A DNA stretch of 41,352 nt, taken from positions 1-41,352 of the IMG/VR virus record IMGVR_UViG_3300009702_000045; one strand, 5' to 3'. The notes under the pieces are model-generated. The model saw only the letters and a list, made by a program, of their open reading frames with translations. It had not been told where the DNA came from and ran no database searches. The stretch comes from a virus. Shown piece after piece: positions 8,278-14,672 of this stretch. Position 1 is the stretch's first letter, and every line of letters starts with the position of its first letter. The position numbers and the translations under genes were made by a program.

Positions 8278-8765
8278 TGACTGTGGTTCCAGGGCCAAGC
8301 GATTTCTTTCGCCTTATCAATACACCATCTGCAGTACGTAAGTGGTTGAGATATGATATTCCTACTGAGTATCGCTACTATGATCAGAACGAAGATCACG
8401 TAGGGCATTGGCACGTTCATAGCAAATATTTACTTCAAGTCATTGAACTAGCATATAGGACCTCAGGGCCTGTTGACTACTCCTCCTTAGATGATTATGT
8501 TCAAATGGACATAGCTCGTGCTAAGGAAGGGTGGACGATGCACCAGAAAAGTAAGGCTGATAGACTCAAAATAAACTCCTCCTCCCCAACTCTAAAAGAC
8601 TCTTATGCGACTTTACATCTCCTTCCTACTGCATCTTCTAGCGTTGTTTCTGCTGCTTGGCGTTGCCTCGCAAAAGAGACCCATCCTGATCGTGGGGGTG
8701 ATGCTGAGCTATTTCGCAAGTATAGCGAGGCATATCGTAAAATCATGGAAGAAGAGAAGAAATGA
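8277..8765 (+). CDS. J-domain (DnaJ-like) protein
   Basis: The protein has 162 residues. The N-terminal 100 residues are unrecognised, with 'D-H-V-G-H-W-H-V-H'. The C-terminal part (about 108-157) is a J domain: a 'Y-A-T-L-H-L' entry, helix II, the diagnostic H-P-D at 136-138 followed by R-G-G-D, and a helix III ending 'Y-R-K-I-M'. J domains stimulate the ATPase of Hsp70 (DnaK). The domain is C-terminal, whereas DnaJ has it at the N-terminus, and no Gly/Phe or zinc region is present. Its position two genes before the replicative helicase suggests recruitment of host DnaK to remodel replication complexes (inference). It overlaps both neighbours by 1-4 nt. Confidence 0.8.
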   Translation: MTVVPGPSDFFRLINTPSAVRKWLRYDIPTEYRYYDQNEDHVGHWHVHSKYLLQVIELAYRTSGPVDYSSLDDYVQMDIARAKEGWTMHQKSKADRLKINSSSPTLKDSYATLHLLPTASSSVVSAAWRCLAKETHPDRGGDAELFRKYSEAYRKIMEEEKK

Positions 8766-9397
8766 CAGAGCATATCTTAGAGCTGCTGAGGAAAAAGAAG
8801 CTAGCCTCGATACGACAGAAGAAAGCCTTCAGGAAAAAGAAGATTGAGGAGTTTGAGACTAAACAGTCTAGCGTAAAGAGAATTATCGATGGTGAGAACC
8901 AATATAGCGCCGTTCCCGTCGAACTTACTATGCTGCGGGATCTTTACTTCAGGATGATCAATGTTTATAGTGGTCGGGTAAAGTACTATATGGATGAGAT
9001 GACGGACGGGCAGGTAGCTCTGTGGATCCGGGTCGAAAAGGCTCGTCGTGAAGCTGATGTTAGCCCAGAGCGATATCTGAAGGCTCAGTTCGTCTTTTTT
9101 GATAAAGCTTTTGGAACATATCCAAAGACCAAGCACCTAGCTACAGAGAAAGCTATTGAGCGTGCTAAGACTTACGAGGGCAAGACTGAGGGCAGAGTGT
9201 TAGGCAATATGCGCCCACCAGACCTTGACAAAGCAGATGTATTCAGGCAGAGTGAGAAGTTGCTACAGAAGATGATGAATGCACAGAACTGTACGAGAGA
9301 GCAGTTTTATAAAAGGTTCGTGTTGACAGGCGTCTATACGTTCCCTAAAGAGTTCATGGAAGCAGATCCTGCTTATCAGGCTGCTAAAGAGGGGTAA
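8762..9397 (+). CDS. Hypothetical protein between J-domain protein and helicase
   Basis: The protein has 211 residues. It has a very basic N-terminal helix (Lys/Arg-rich, about 8-42), then mostly helical sequence with 'M-T-D-G-Q-V-A-L-W-I-R' and 'F-D-K-A-F-G-T-Y-P-K'. No family is recognised. It overlaps the J-domain gene by 4 nt (ATGA), and the helicase ATG follows its stop directly. Size, basic character and position would suit a helicase-loading factor comparable to T4 gp59 (217 residues), but I see no clear sequence similarity. That role is only a contextual hypothesis. Confidence 0.6.
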   Translation: MTEHILELLRKKKLASIRQKKAFRKKKIEEFETKQSSVKRIIDGENQYSAVPVELTMLRDLYFRMINVYSGRVKYYMDEMTDGQVALWIRVEKARREADVSPERYLKAQFVFFDKAFGTYPKTKHLATEKAIERAKTYEGKTEGRVLGNMRPPDLDKADVFRQSEKLLQKMMNAQNCTREQFYKRFVLTGVYTFPKEFMEADPAYQAAKEG

Positions 9398-10819
9398 ATG
9401 GCAGAAGATGTAAACTTTGCAGTCACGCCTGAGTTCCAGGCGAAGGTACTTGCTTACATGATCGAGAACCCCGAGTTCTGTGACGTTGCAGCTCATCATC
9501 TTCAGCCTGAGCACTTCAACAATAAGGCCCTGCAGTGGTTCTTCAATACCATTGCGGAGTCTAAGCATCATCTTACGCCTACCCTTCTGCGGGAGGAACT
9601 AATCAAAGCTGCCACCGTAGACAAGACGATTAGGACAGAAGAGGTTTCCAAGTTTGTATCTCTCTTTGACGTTATCAAGGAGAGAGTGGTCCCAAGTGAG
9701 GCCGAGTATATCACTGACAAAATGAGCACCTTCATCAAGACCCAATCGGTCAAGAAGGCCATCATGGATTCCGTAGATCTAACCAAGAACGGTAAGTGGG
9801 ACGAGATTCTGTCTATGATGCAGGATGCTGTGGCCGCAGGTGTTAGTCTCGATGATAGAGGATATGATTATTTCGGTGAGATTGAATCCCGAGTAGAAGA
9901 TCGTGTGCATCGCCATAATCACAAGAAGATTCCTACAGGCATTCCTGAGCTAGATGATCTCACTTATGGGGGTATCAAGACTGGTCAAATGGGACTAATC
10001 GTTGGTGGAACAGGCCGTGGTAAGTCTATCTTCTTACAGTGGTTAGCTCGCACAGCGCTCATGTTAAACAAGAAAGTTGCTTATATTACTTTCGAGCTTA
10101 GTCAAATGGATATCTCAGATCGCTTTGATTCCATGTTCGCTCATGTCAAGCCTCAGGAGCTAAACCAGTATCAGGAAGAGGTTATTGAGAGCCTTACGAA
10201 GTACAAGGCTACTTACGGTAAGTCTCTCATCATTCAACACTATCCCGCCGATACGGCTACCATTCACACTATTCGAGACTTCTTCAGGACTATTTCTCAG
10301 GGAGGTTTAGTTCCCGATCTTATCATTTTAGATTATCTTGACCTTATGTGTCCCCACAGAACCTACCATTCTGAGCATGCAGAGATTGATGCCATTACTA
10401 AGGCCGTGGTAGGCTTTGCCGCAGAGATGGACGTAGCTGTGTGGACCGCTACTCAGCTAAACCGCTCTGGCATGGTGGCTGAGACTCCAGATGAAGCAGG
10501 TATTGCAGGTTATGTTGGCAAATTATACAACGCAGACATGGTTCTTATGATGGCTCAGACCAAAGATGAGCGTGAAGACGAACTAATGCGCTTGTTTATT
10601 GCTAAGAATCGTAATGGTCCCTATGGCAGAACGGTTTCGCTTGAAACTAATTATTCATATATGACGTTTTACCACGATACTAAGGTGGAAGAAGAGGGAG
10701 AGGATGAAAGTAAAGACACCGGAGACTATGAGTCTCCACAAGGACAGCCTGACTTGCAGCTTTTGCTCAAACAAAGCGAGCAAGGAACGCCCAGTGATCC
10801 TAGCCCACGAGACAGCTAA
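9398..10819 (+). CDS. dnaB-like: Replicative DNA helicase, DnaB/gp41-type
   Basis: The protein has 473 residues. An N-terminal helical domain (about 1-125) resembles the DnaB N-terminal domain, and a RecA-fold motor follows. Walker A is G-G-T-G-R-G-K-S (203-210); Walker B is L-I-I-L-D-Y-L-D (about 308-315). Later, 'T-A-T-Q-L-N-R-S' resembles the H3 sensor, and the C-terminal motor ends with 'F-I-A-K-N-R-N-G'. It would be the hexameric 5'-3' helicase at the fork, working with the primase encoded 1 kb downstream. Its 3' end overlaps the next gene by more than 100 nt, and the overlapping tail (after about 435) is acidic and low-complexity. Confidence 0.9.
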   Translation: MAEDVNFAVTPEFQAKVLAYMIENPEFCDVAAHHLQPEHFNNKALQWFFNTIAESKHHLTPTLLREELIKAATVDKTIRTEEVSKFVSLFDVIKERVVPSEAEYITDKMSTFIKTQSVKKAIMDSVDLTKNGKWDEILSMMQDAVAAGVSLDDRGYDYFGEIESRVEDRVHRHNHKKIPTGIPELDDLTYGGIKTGQMGLIVGGTGRGKSIFLQWLARTALMLNKKVAYITFELSQMDISDRFDSMFAHVKPQELNQYQEEVIESLTKYKATYGKSLIIQHYPADTATIHTIRDFFRTISQGGLVPDLIILDYLDLMCPHRTYHSEHAEIDAITKAVVGFAAEMDVAVWTATQLNRSGMVAETPDEAGIAGYVGKLYNADMVLMMAQTKDEREDELMRLFIAKNRNGPYGRTVSLETNYSYMTFYHDTKVEEEGEDESKDTGDYESPQGQPDLQLLLKQSEQGTPSDPSPRDS

Positions 10820-11120
10820 AGCTATTTGTGCCAAATGTATACGTGTAGCTGAGCAAGCTAGTGAGATGGTCCCTAAGGGTGCTGTATCTTGTCCTGGGTG
10901 TGGTAGTTATGACGGAGTAAAGGTTCAATATACGCATTCTACCGTTCGCTGGGTTTTTTCTGGAATCAATAGTGAGGGAGAGGTAGCATACCGTGCTGTG
11001 CAAGCTGTAGGGAACTGGAATACACATGCCACACCGAAAAAAGGCAAATGTATTCGCTGTGATGCCATTATACCCCTTTACATCCTGGAGATGTCGCCTT
11101 ATATAGTTCCTAGGAGATGA
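10704..11120 (+). CDS. Zinc-finger protein with ClpX-type C4 module
   Basis: The protein has 138 residues. The N-terminal part shows 'C-S-F-C' followed about 20 residues later by 'I-C-A-K-C', closely resembling the zinc-binding domain of ClpX. A second pair (C-P-G-C-G and, later, C-I-R-C) suggests another zinc ribbon. No AAA+ motor is present, so this is not ClpX. It may be an adaptor or a DNA-binding protein. Two starts are plausible: 10704 (preceded by GGGAGAGG) and 10728 (preceded by GGAG). The first overlaps the helicase gene by 116 nt, the second by 92 nt. Confidence 0.7.
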   Translation: MKVKTPETMSLHKDSLTCSFCSNKASKERPVILAHETAKAICAKCIRVAEQASEMVPKGAVSCPGCGSYDGVKVQYTHSTVRWVFSGINSEGEVAYRAVQAVGNWNTHATPKKGKCIRCDAIIPLYILEMSPYIVPRR

Positions 11121-11122
11121 TT

Positions 11123-11308
11123 ATGTATATACACAAGAGCGATACTACTGCGACTATCACCCTAGGTGTGGCTGATAGCTGCGTTACTTTTAGGACTAAG
11201 CAAAAAGATGGTGGATTTAGTGAAATTAAGCTACCTCCTGACTATGCTAAAAAGCTTGGACAACGCCTAGTGGCCCTTTCCGATATATTGTTAAAAGAAG
11301 ATGCCTAA
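11123..11308 (+). CDS. Small hypothetical protein
   Basis: The protein has 61 residues from the ATG at 11123, which has AGGAG (11112-11116) at proper spacing; the ATG at 11117 lies too close to it. The sequence suggests beta strands followed by a helix ('Y-A-K-K-L-G-Q-R-L-V-A-L'). No known motif. It is the first of four tiny coupled genes that lead to the primase. Confidence 0.55.
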   Translation: MYIHKSDTTATITLGVADSCVTFRTKQKDGGFSEIKLPPDYAKKLGQRLVALSDILLKEDA

Positions 11309-11438
11309 GTGGGAAATAAACCGTCTCAATGTCCAAGTTGAGGGCTGGAACGTGCCCAAGAAGGTCGTTGCGCGCATTCTAAAAGCTGCACAAAAGCAGC
11401 TTGAAGAAGAAGTAGAGCTTCGAGATATAGAGAAATAA
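11301..11438 (+). CDS. Very small hypothetical protein (45 aa)
   Basis: This short frame starts with ATG 8 nt before the upstream stop and ends at TAA 11436-11438, which shares its last base with the next ATG. The product is a Trp-containing strand region followed by a charged helix ('K-A-A-Q-K-Q-L-E-E-E-V'). Overlaps on both sides support translation; function unknown. Confidence 0.5.
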   Translation: MPKWEINRLNVQVEGWNVPKKVVARILKAAQKQLEEEVELRDIEK

Positions 11439-11596
11439 TGTATATTTATCAAGTATATTCCTACGATGATGACCCCATGGCTAGGGGAGTCTTAGGGACC
11501 TTTTTCTTCCGTAAAAGAGCCGAAAAACTGGCTAATAGACTCAATCTCACTCAATGGGAATGCGTAGTCAAGAAGAGAAAGATTCGTTTTTTCTAA
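11438..11596 (+). CDS. Very small hypothetical protein (52 aa)
   Basis: The ATG overlaps the previous stop (TAATG), and its own TAA at 11594-11596 overlaps the following ATG. The product starts 'M-Y-I-Y-Q-V-Y-S-Y-D-D-D', has a basic helix 'F-R-K-R-A-E-K-L-A-N-R-L', and ends in Lys/Arg followed by Phe-Phe. It looks like a compact beta-alpha-beta mini-domain. Unknown function. Confidence 0.5.
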   Translation: MYIYQVYSYDDDPMARGVLGTFFFRKRAEKLANRLNLTQWECVVKKRKIRFF

Positions 11597-11814
11597 TGTA
11601 TTTTAGTAAAGAGTGGGGCCACGAGATCATGGGTAGGAAATCCAACCGGATTAGTCTGGGGGGCGGTTACACCAAGCGAGGGAAGCGTAGATACCTACTA
11701 CTCTCCCTCCGTATGTGGGTGCCCTACTTTTCGTTTAGTTACTTACCCTGGCGATTCGATGATTTCAAGTACATTTGGATTTACCTAGAGGAAAAAGACG
11801 TTGGCTTTGGATAA
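11596..11814 (+). CDS. Small basic hypothetical protein (72 aa)
   Basis: The ATG is coupled to the previous stop (TAATG). The product has a Gly-rich basic region ('S-L-G-G-G-Y-T-K-R-G-K-R') and then an aromatic segment (Trp, Tyr, Phe; about 37-60). The 3' end overlaps the primase start by 14 nt and carries that gene's ribosome site. No known family. Confidence 0.55.
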   Translation: MYFSKEWGHEIMGRKSNRISLGGGYTKRGKRRYLLLSLRMWVPYFSFSYLPWRFDDFKYIWIYLEEKDVGFG

Positions 11815-12892
11815 TCTCCGCGTACTCCGTAAGATCCGCAAGGAATTTGACTACCAGGACTACCTGGATAGTACCGTACCTGTAAAATACTCGGGCAACG
11901 GTGAGTTGCGGGTTTGTTGCCCTAACTGCTTGGACCGCAGCTACAAGCTATACGTCAACAACGACACAAAAAGGTTTAATTGCTTCAAATGTGATTTCAA
12001 TAACGGAAACTTCGATGTATTCGATTTCGTATCTCAATTTGAAGGAATAACAAGAGCCCAAGCCATGATGCGGCTGGCTAGGGAGTATGCCGAGATAGCT
12101 CCCTCATGGGAGAGCATCATAGAGGCATGCAAAACTGGGATTTATGTAGATGAAGACGTGCCTAATGCATCCAGGAAAATCAAAACGATTCGAGCTATGC
12201 CCCAAGGCTCAATGCCTCTAACAGACAAGGATGATCCGGAACAAAAGCCATTTTGGGATTATCTACTTAAGCGAGGCTTTACCGAGGGGGAAATCACCGC
12301 CGTCAAGTCACACTATGTCCCTGCTGAACATTTATTTATCAAGGATGCCAATAATAAGATTCGAGGGAATATTGGACGTAGAGTGTTGTTCCCGGTATAC
12401 GGAGGAGACAATGATTTAGTGTCTTGGTTAGCACGAGCTACAGATGACAGACCCCCTAAGTATTTCAATGCACCAGACTCTGAGGCTTCTCGAACTTTAT
12501 GGCCTTATGTGCCTTGCCACGGTGATATGGGTATTATTGTTGAGGGACTTATAGATTCTCTCGCAGTACGTAGACATGGGTTCAACTCATATGCTACACT
12601 AGGTAAGAAGATATCTTATGACCAGATTGAACTATTGAAGCATTGGGGCGTTACTGAGGTTGTATTGTTCTGGGATAAGAAAGATGCTAAGAAGGAGATG
12701 CTCAAAGCTATCGAAACTCTCAAGCTTCATTTTGACGATGTGCTAGTCCCTGATTTATCTCAGTGGCCAGCTGACAAAGACTCTGGGGATACGTTGAACT
12801 GGGAAGCAGGCGCTTTGCTTCTCAAAGACATGCTAACGCAAAAGCTGATTGACGTAAATTCCCTGGAGTTTGCAACGTGGCAACTAAGTTAG
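11801..12892 (+). CDS. DNA primase, DnaG/gp61-type (zinc finger + TOPRIM)
   Basis: The protein has 363 residues. The N-terminal zinc-binding domain shows C-P-N-C (40-43) and C-F-K-C (61-64). The TOPRIM core has 'I-V-E-G-L-I-D-S-L-A' with catalytic-type E248 and 'F-W-D-K-K-D' with D292. It would synthesise RNA primers with the DnaB-type helicase. The TTG start at 11801 is supported by an AGAGGA ribosome site at 11787-11792; no ATG lies in frame nearby. It is shorter than bacterial DnaG, as is typical of phage primases lacking a large helicase-binding domain. Confidence 0.85.
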   Translation: MALDNLRVLRKIRKEFDYQDYLDSTVPVKYSGNGELRVCCPNCLDRSYKLYVNNDTKRFNCFKCDFNNGNFDVFDFVSQFEGITRAQAMMRLAREYAEIAPSWESIIEACKTGIYVDEDVPNASRKIKTIRAMPQGSMPLTDKDDPEQKPFWDYLLKRGFTEGEITAVKSHYVPAEHLFIKDANNKIRGNIGRRVLFPVYGGDNDLVSWLARATDDRPPKYFNAPDSEASRTLWPYVPCHGDMGIIVEGLIDSLAVRRHGFNSYATLGKKISYDQIELLKHWGVTEVVLFWDKKDAKKEMLKAIETLKLHFDDVLVPDLSQWPADKDSGDTLNWEAGALLLKDMLTQKLIDVNSLEFATWQLS

Positions 12893-13239
12893 ACATTCTG
12901 GTATGGGATGATAGTTTCAAGAGGGTTAGAGCCCTTGGAAAAAGATGTCCCTACACGACTATTCGCAAAGCCATCAATATAGATGACTTTGTCGAGGGCT
13001 TGTCCCACAAACCAACATTAGTAATACTAGGCGAACAAACTGAAATTACTGCAGAACAACTAAAACAAATATTCGAAGATGAGTTGACAGAAGCAACAAG
13101 TGTGCTTATATGGTTGGTAGCTCCCGATAGTCGGGAAATACTTGCTGAGATCAAGAAAGTAGACTTGATAAGTACATCTGGTTTCTCGTTTACAAACAAG
13201 TATCTTTGGATTTCAACATATAATATACTAAACGGATAA
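12877..13239 (+). CDS. Hypothetical alpha/beta protein
   Basis: The protein has 120 residues with a GTG start inside the primase 3' end (16-nt overlap). Predicted strands 'I-L-V-W-D', 'T-L-V-I-L-G' and 'S-V-L-I-W-L-V' alternate with helices, as in a small Rossmann/flavodoxin-like fold. No catalytic motif or family is recognised. Co-transcribed with primase and dUTPase. Confidence 0.55.
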   Translation: MATKLDILVWDDSFKRVRALGKRCPYTTIRKAINIDDFVEGLSHKPTLVILGEQTEITAEQLKQIFEDELTEATSVLIWLVAPDSREILAEIKKVDLISTSGFSFTNKYLWISTYNILNG

Positions 13240-13245
13240 GATATT

Positions 13246-13713
13246 ATGCAATGGGGATACGATAGCGCCACTTTAGGTGGTGTTGTGGAGCTGAAGAAGC
13301 TCCTATTTGAGGCAAAGCTCCCGAACAGAGCACACTCGGACGATGCTTGCTTCGACTTATATTCAGCTCAGCATTGGGACATTTCCCCAGAAGAGACCGT
13401 AGCGATTACTACAGGCTATAATATTGCTCTGCCTAAAGGGTACGCTGGATTAGTATGCTCCCGCTCTGGCCTTGCTTCCCGTAATGGTGTTTTTGTTCTC
13501 AATGCTCCAGGTATAGTTGATGCTGGCTACCGAGGCGAGCTAAAAGTAATACTGCATAACACGTCAGAAGACTTGTTCACGGTGCGGGTTGGCGATCGTA
13601 TTGGCCAACTATTCATTCAAAAAGTCCTTCCCTTTGTCTGCGTCGAAGTAGACCAGTTCAGTGACGAACAAACTGATAGAGGAGAAGGGGGCTTTGGGAG
13701 CACTGGCGCATGA
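13246..13713 (+). CDS. dut: dUTP diphosphatase (dUTPase)
   Basis: It hydrolyses dUTP to dUMP and pyrophosphate, keeping uracil out of phage DNA and supplying dUMP for dTMP synthesis. All five trimeric-dUTPase motifs are visible in 155 residues: 1, 'D-A-C-F-D-L-Y-S' (33-40); 2, 'S-R-S-G-L-A' (72-77); 3, 'G-I-V-D-A-G-Y-R-G-E' with catalytic D92; 4, 'R-I-G-Q-L' (118-122); 5, 'R-G-E-G-G-F-G-S-T-G' (145-154). Motif 1 has Cys where Gly is usual. It overlaps the next gene by 4 nt (ATGA). Confidence 0.95.
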   Translation: MQWGYDSATLGGVVELKKLLFEAKLPNRAHSDDACFDLYSAQHWDISPEETVAITTGYNIALPKGYAGLVCSRSGLASRNGVFVLNAPGIVDAGYRGELKVILHNTSEDLFTVRVGDRIGQLFIQKVLPFVCVEVDQFSDEQTDRGEGGFGSTGA

Positions 13714-14159
13714 AAGAAGTACGTGAGACATTCAAGAAGTATGATCGTATTGGCCATCTAAATCTTGGCCGTCTTTGTGATGATATTGCCACAAGGGCTC
13801 GTTCCGCCTTGCCTGGTCCAGTTCTGCCCAAACGCTGGAAGTACAAGGACGATAAGACATTTATAGAGCAGTTTGGGAGCGATCCATGTTGGTCTGTTAC
13901 TAAGAGCTACCATTGCTATTATGTTCGAGGGAACCATGCGTTCCGTATTTGGACTAACTCTGAAGCTAAGCATACTTGGGTTGATATTTCCGTGGTTTAC
14001 ACTACTCCTCTTATGAGTGGGGGCGTAGATGTTTACGAGATTCCAAAGGGGAGCCTAAAAAAGTGTGCTCCTCTTGTTCACCGTGCTAAGATGACCAGTA
14101 CGCATGATATAGACGCTTTGATTGCGCAGACCAGAGCAATGTGGGGATTGCATCAATAA
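13710..14159 (+). CDS. Hypothetical protein
   Basis: The protein has 149 residues, coupled to dUTPase by ATGA. It has a helical N-terminal third, a beta-rich middle with many aromatics ('Y-H-C-Y-Y-V-R-G-N-H', 'T-W-V-D-I-S-V-V-Y') and a helical end. The several His, Cys and Trp residues do not form a recognised motif. Its stop overlaps the next ATG (TAATG). Unknown function. Confidence 0.6.
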   Translation: MKEVRETFKKYDRIGHLNLGRLCDDIATRARSALPGPVLPKRWKYKDDKTFIEQFGSDPCWSVTKSYHCYYVRGNHAFRIWTNSEAKHTWVDISVVYTTPLMSGGVDVYEIPKGSLKKCAPLVHRAKMTSTHDIDALIAQTRAMWGLHQ

Positions 14160-14440
14160 TGGGTTGGATAGTAAAAGATTTTAGGTGTAATGATTGCAGC
14201 CACGTTTTCGAGGAACTCCATAAGAGGGGCCAAGAAGACTAAGTTGAGTGCCCGGAGTGTGGGGGAAATAACTGTGAGATAGATGGTATCTCTTCCCCAG
14301 CGTTGGGTATTTACTCAATGGCCGATGCTGCAGGTAAGAAAGAGATTTTGAAGAAGCGCTCCTTTCAGCATACTCAGAAGAAAGCGATTCCTGAGTGGAA
14401 AGAAAAGCAGAGAGCTAAAGTAAAGGCAAACAAGAAATGA
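14159..14440 (+). pseudogene. FmdB-like zinc-ribbon protein with in-frame TAA
   Basis: The frame starts at the ATG overlapping the previous stop and would encode 93 codons ending at TGA 14438-14440, but codon 28 is TAA (14240-14242). Before the stop lies the first half of a zinc ribbon (C10-x2-C13, then 'H-V-F-E-E-L-H-K-R-G'). Immediately after it comes the second half ('V-E-C-P-E-C-G-G') and an 'I-S-S-P-A-L-G' segment typical of FmdB-like ribbons, then a basic tail. The two halves fit one domain, so a single base change (for example GAA to TAA) explains it. Broken gene, base-calling error or readthrough are all possible. Confidence 0.65.
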
Positions 14441-14547
14441 ACCATACATGGTTAGGAATAGTTGTTTTGATCGGAACAAGTGGAGGCTTGGCCTATCTGG
14501 GTCTAAAACTTGTGAAAGAATTCAAGAAGTGGTACGACGATAAGTAA
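14437..14547 (+). CDS. Tiny single-span membrane protein (36 aa)
   Basis: The ATG overlaps the zinc-ribbon stop (ATGA), and the TAA at 14545-14547 overlaps the ATG that begins the polymerase frame. The product has one hydrophobic helix (about residues 5-22, 'L-G-I-V-V-L-I-G') and a charged Lys/Asp tail. Function unknown. Confidence 0.5.
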   Translation: MNHTWLGIVVLIGTSGGLAYLGLKLVKEFKKWYDDK

Positions 14548-14672
14548 TGCTTGAGGGTTGAAAATACGATCTGGTAAACCAGGTCCCCATTGGATACAGA
14601 GAGGGTCTTGAGGGGTCCAAGCTGTTTCTCGTCCACACTCCGCACGAGTGGGAGGCGTTCTATGAGTACTTG
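14547..14672 (+). other. Upstream in-frame extension of the polymerase gene, broken by TGA
   Basis: From ATG 14547 (coupled to the previous stop) the frame runs straight into the polymerase, interrupted only by TGA at codon 5 (14559-14561). Residues after the stop ('K-L-F-L-V-H-T-P-H-E-W', then the exonuclease start) look like the normal N-terminus of phage PolA proteins, so the ancestral start was probably 14547 with a sense codon such as TGG at position 5. If the stop is real, translation must begin later, at 14670 (TTG) or 14673 (ATG), neither of which has a well-spaced ribosome site. Confidence 0.6.

Noticed and set aside
10704-11120. Full-length ClpX or ClpX-like protease subunit
   Set aside because: Only the zinc-finger pattern is present; the protein is 138 residues and lacks Walker motifs.
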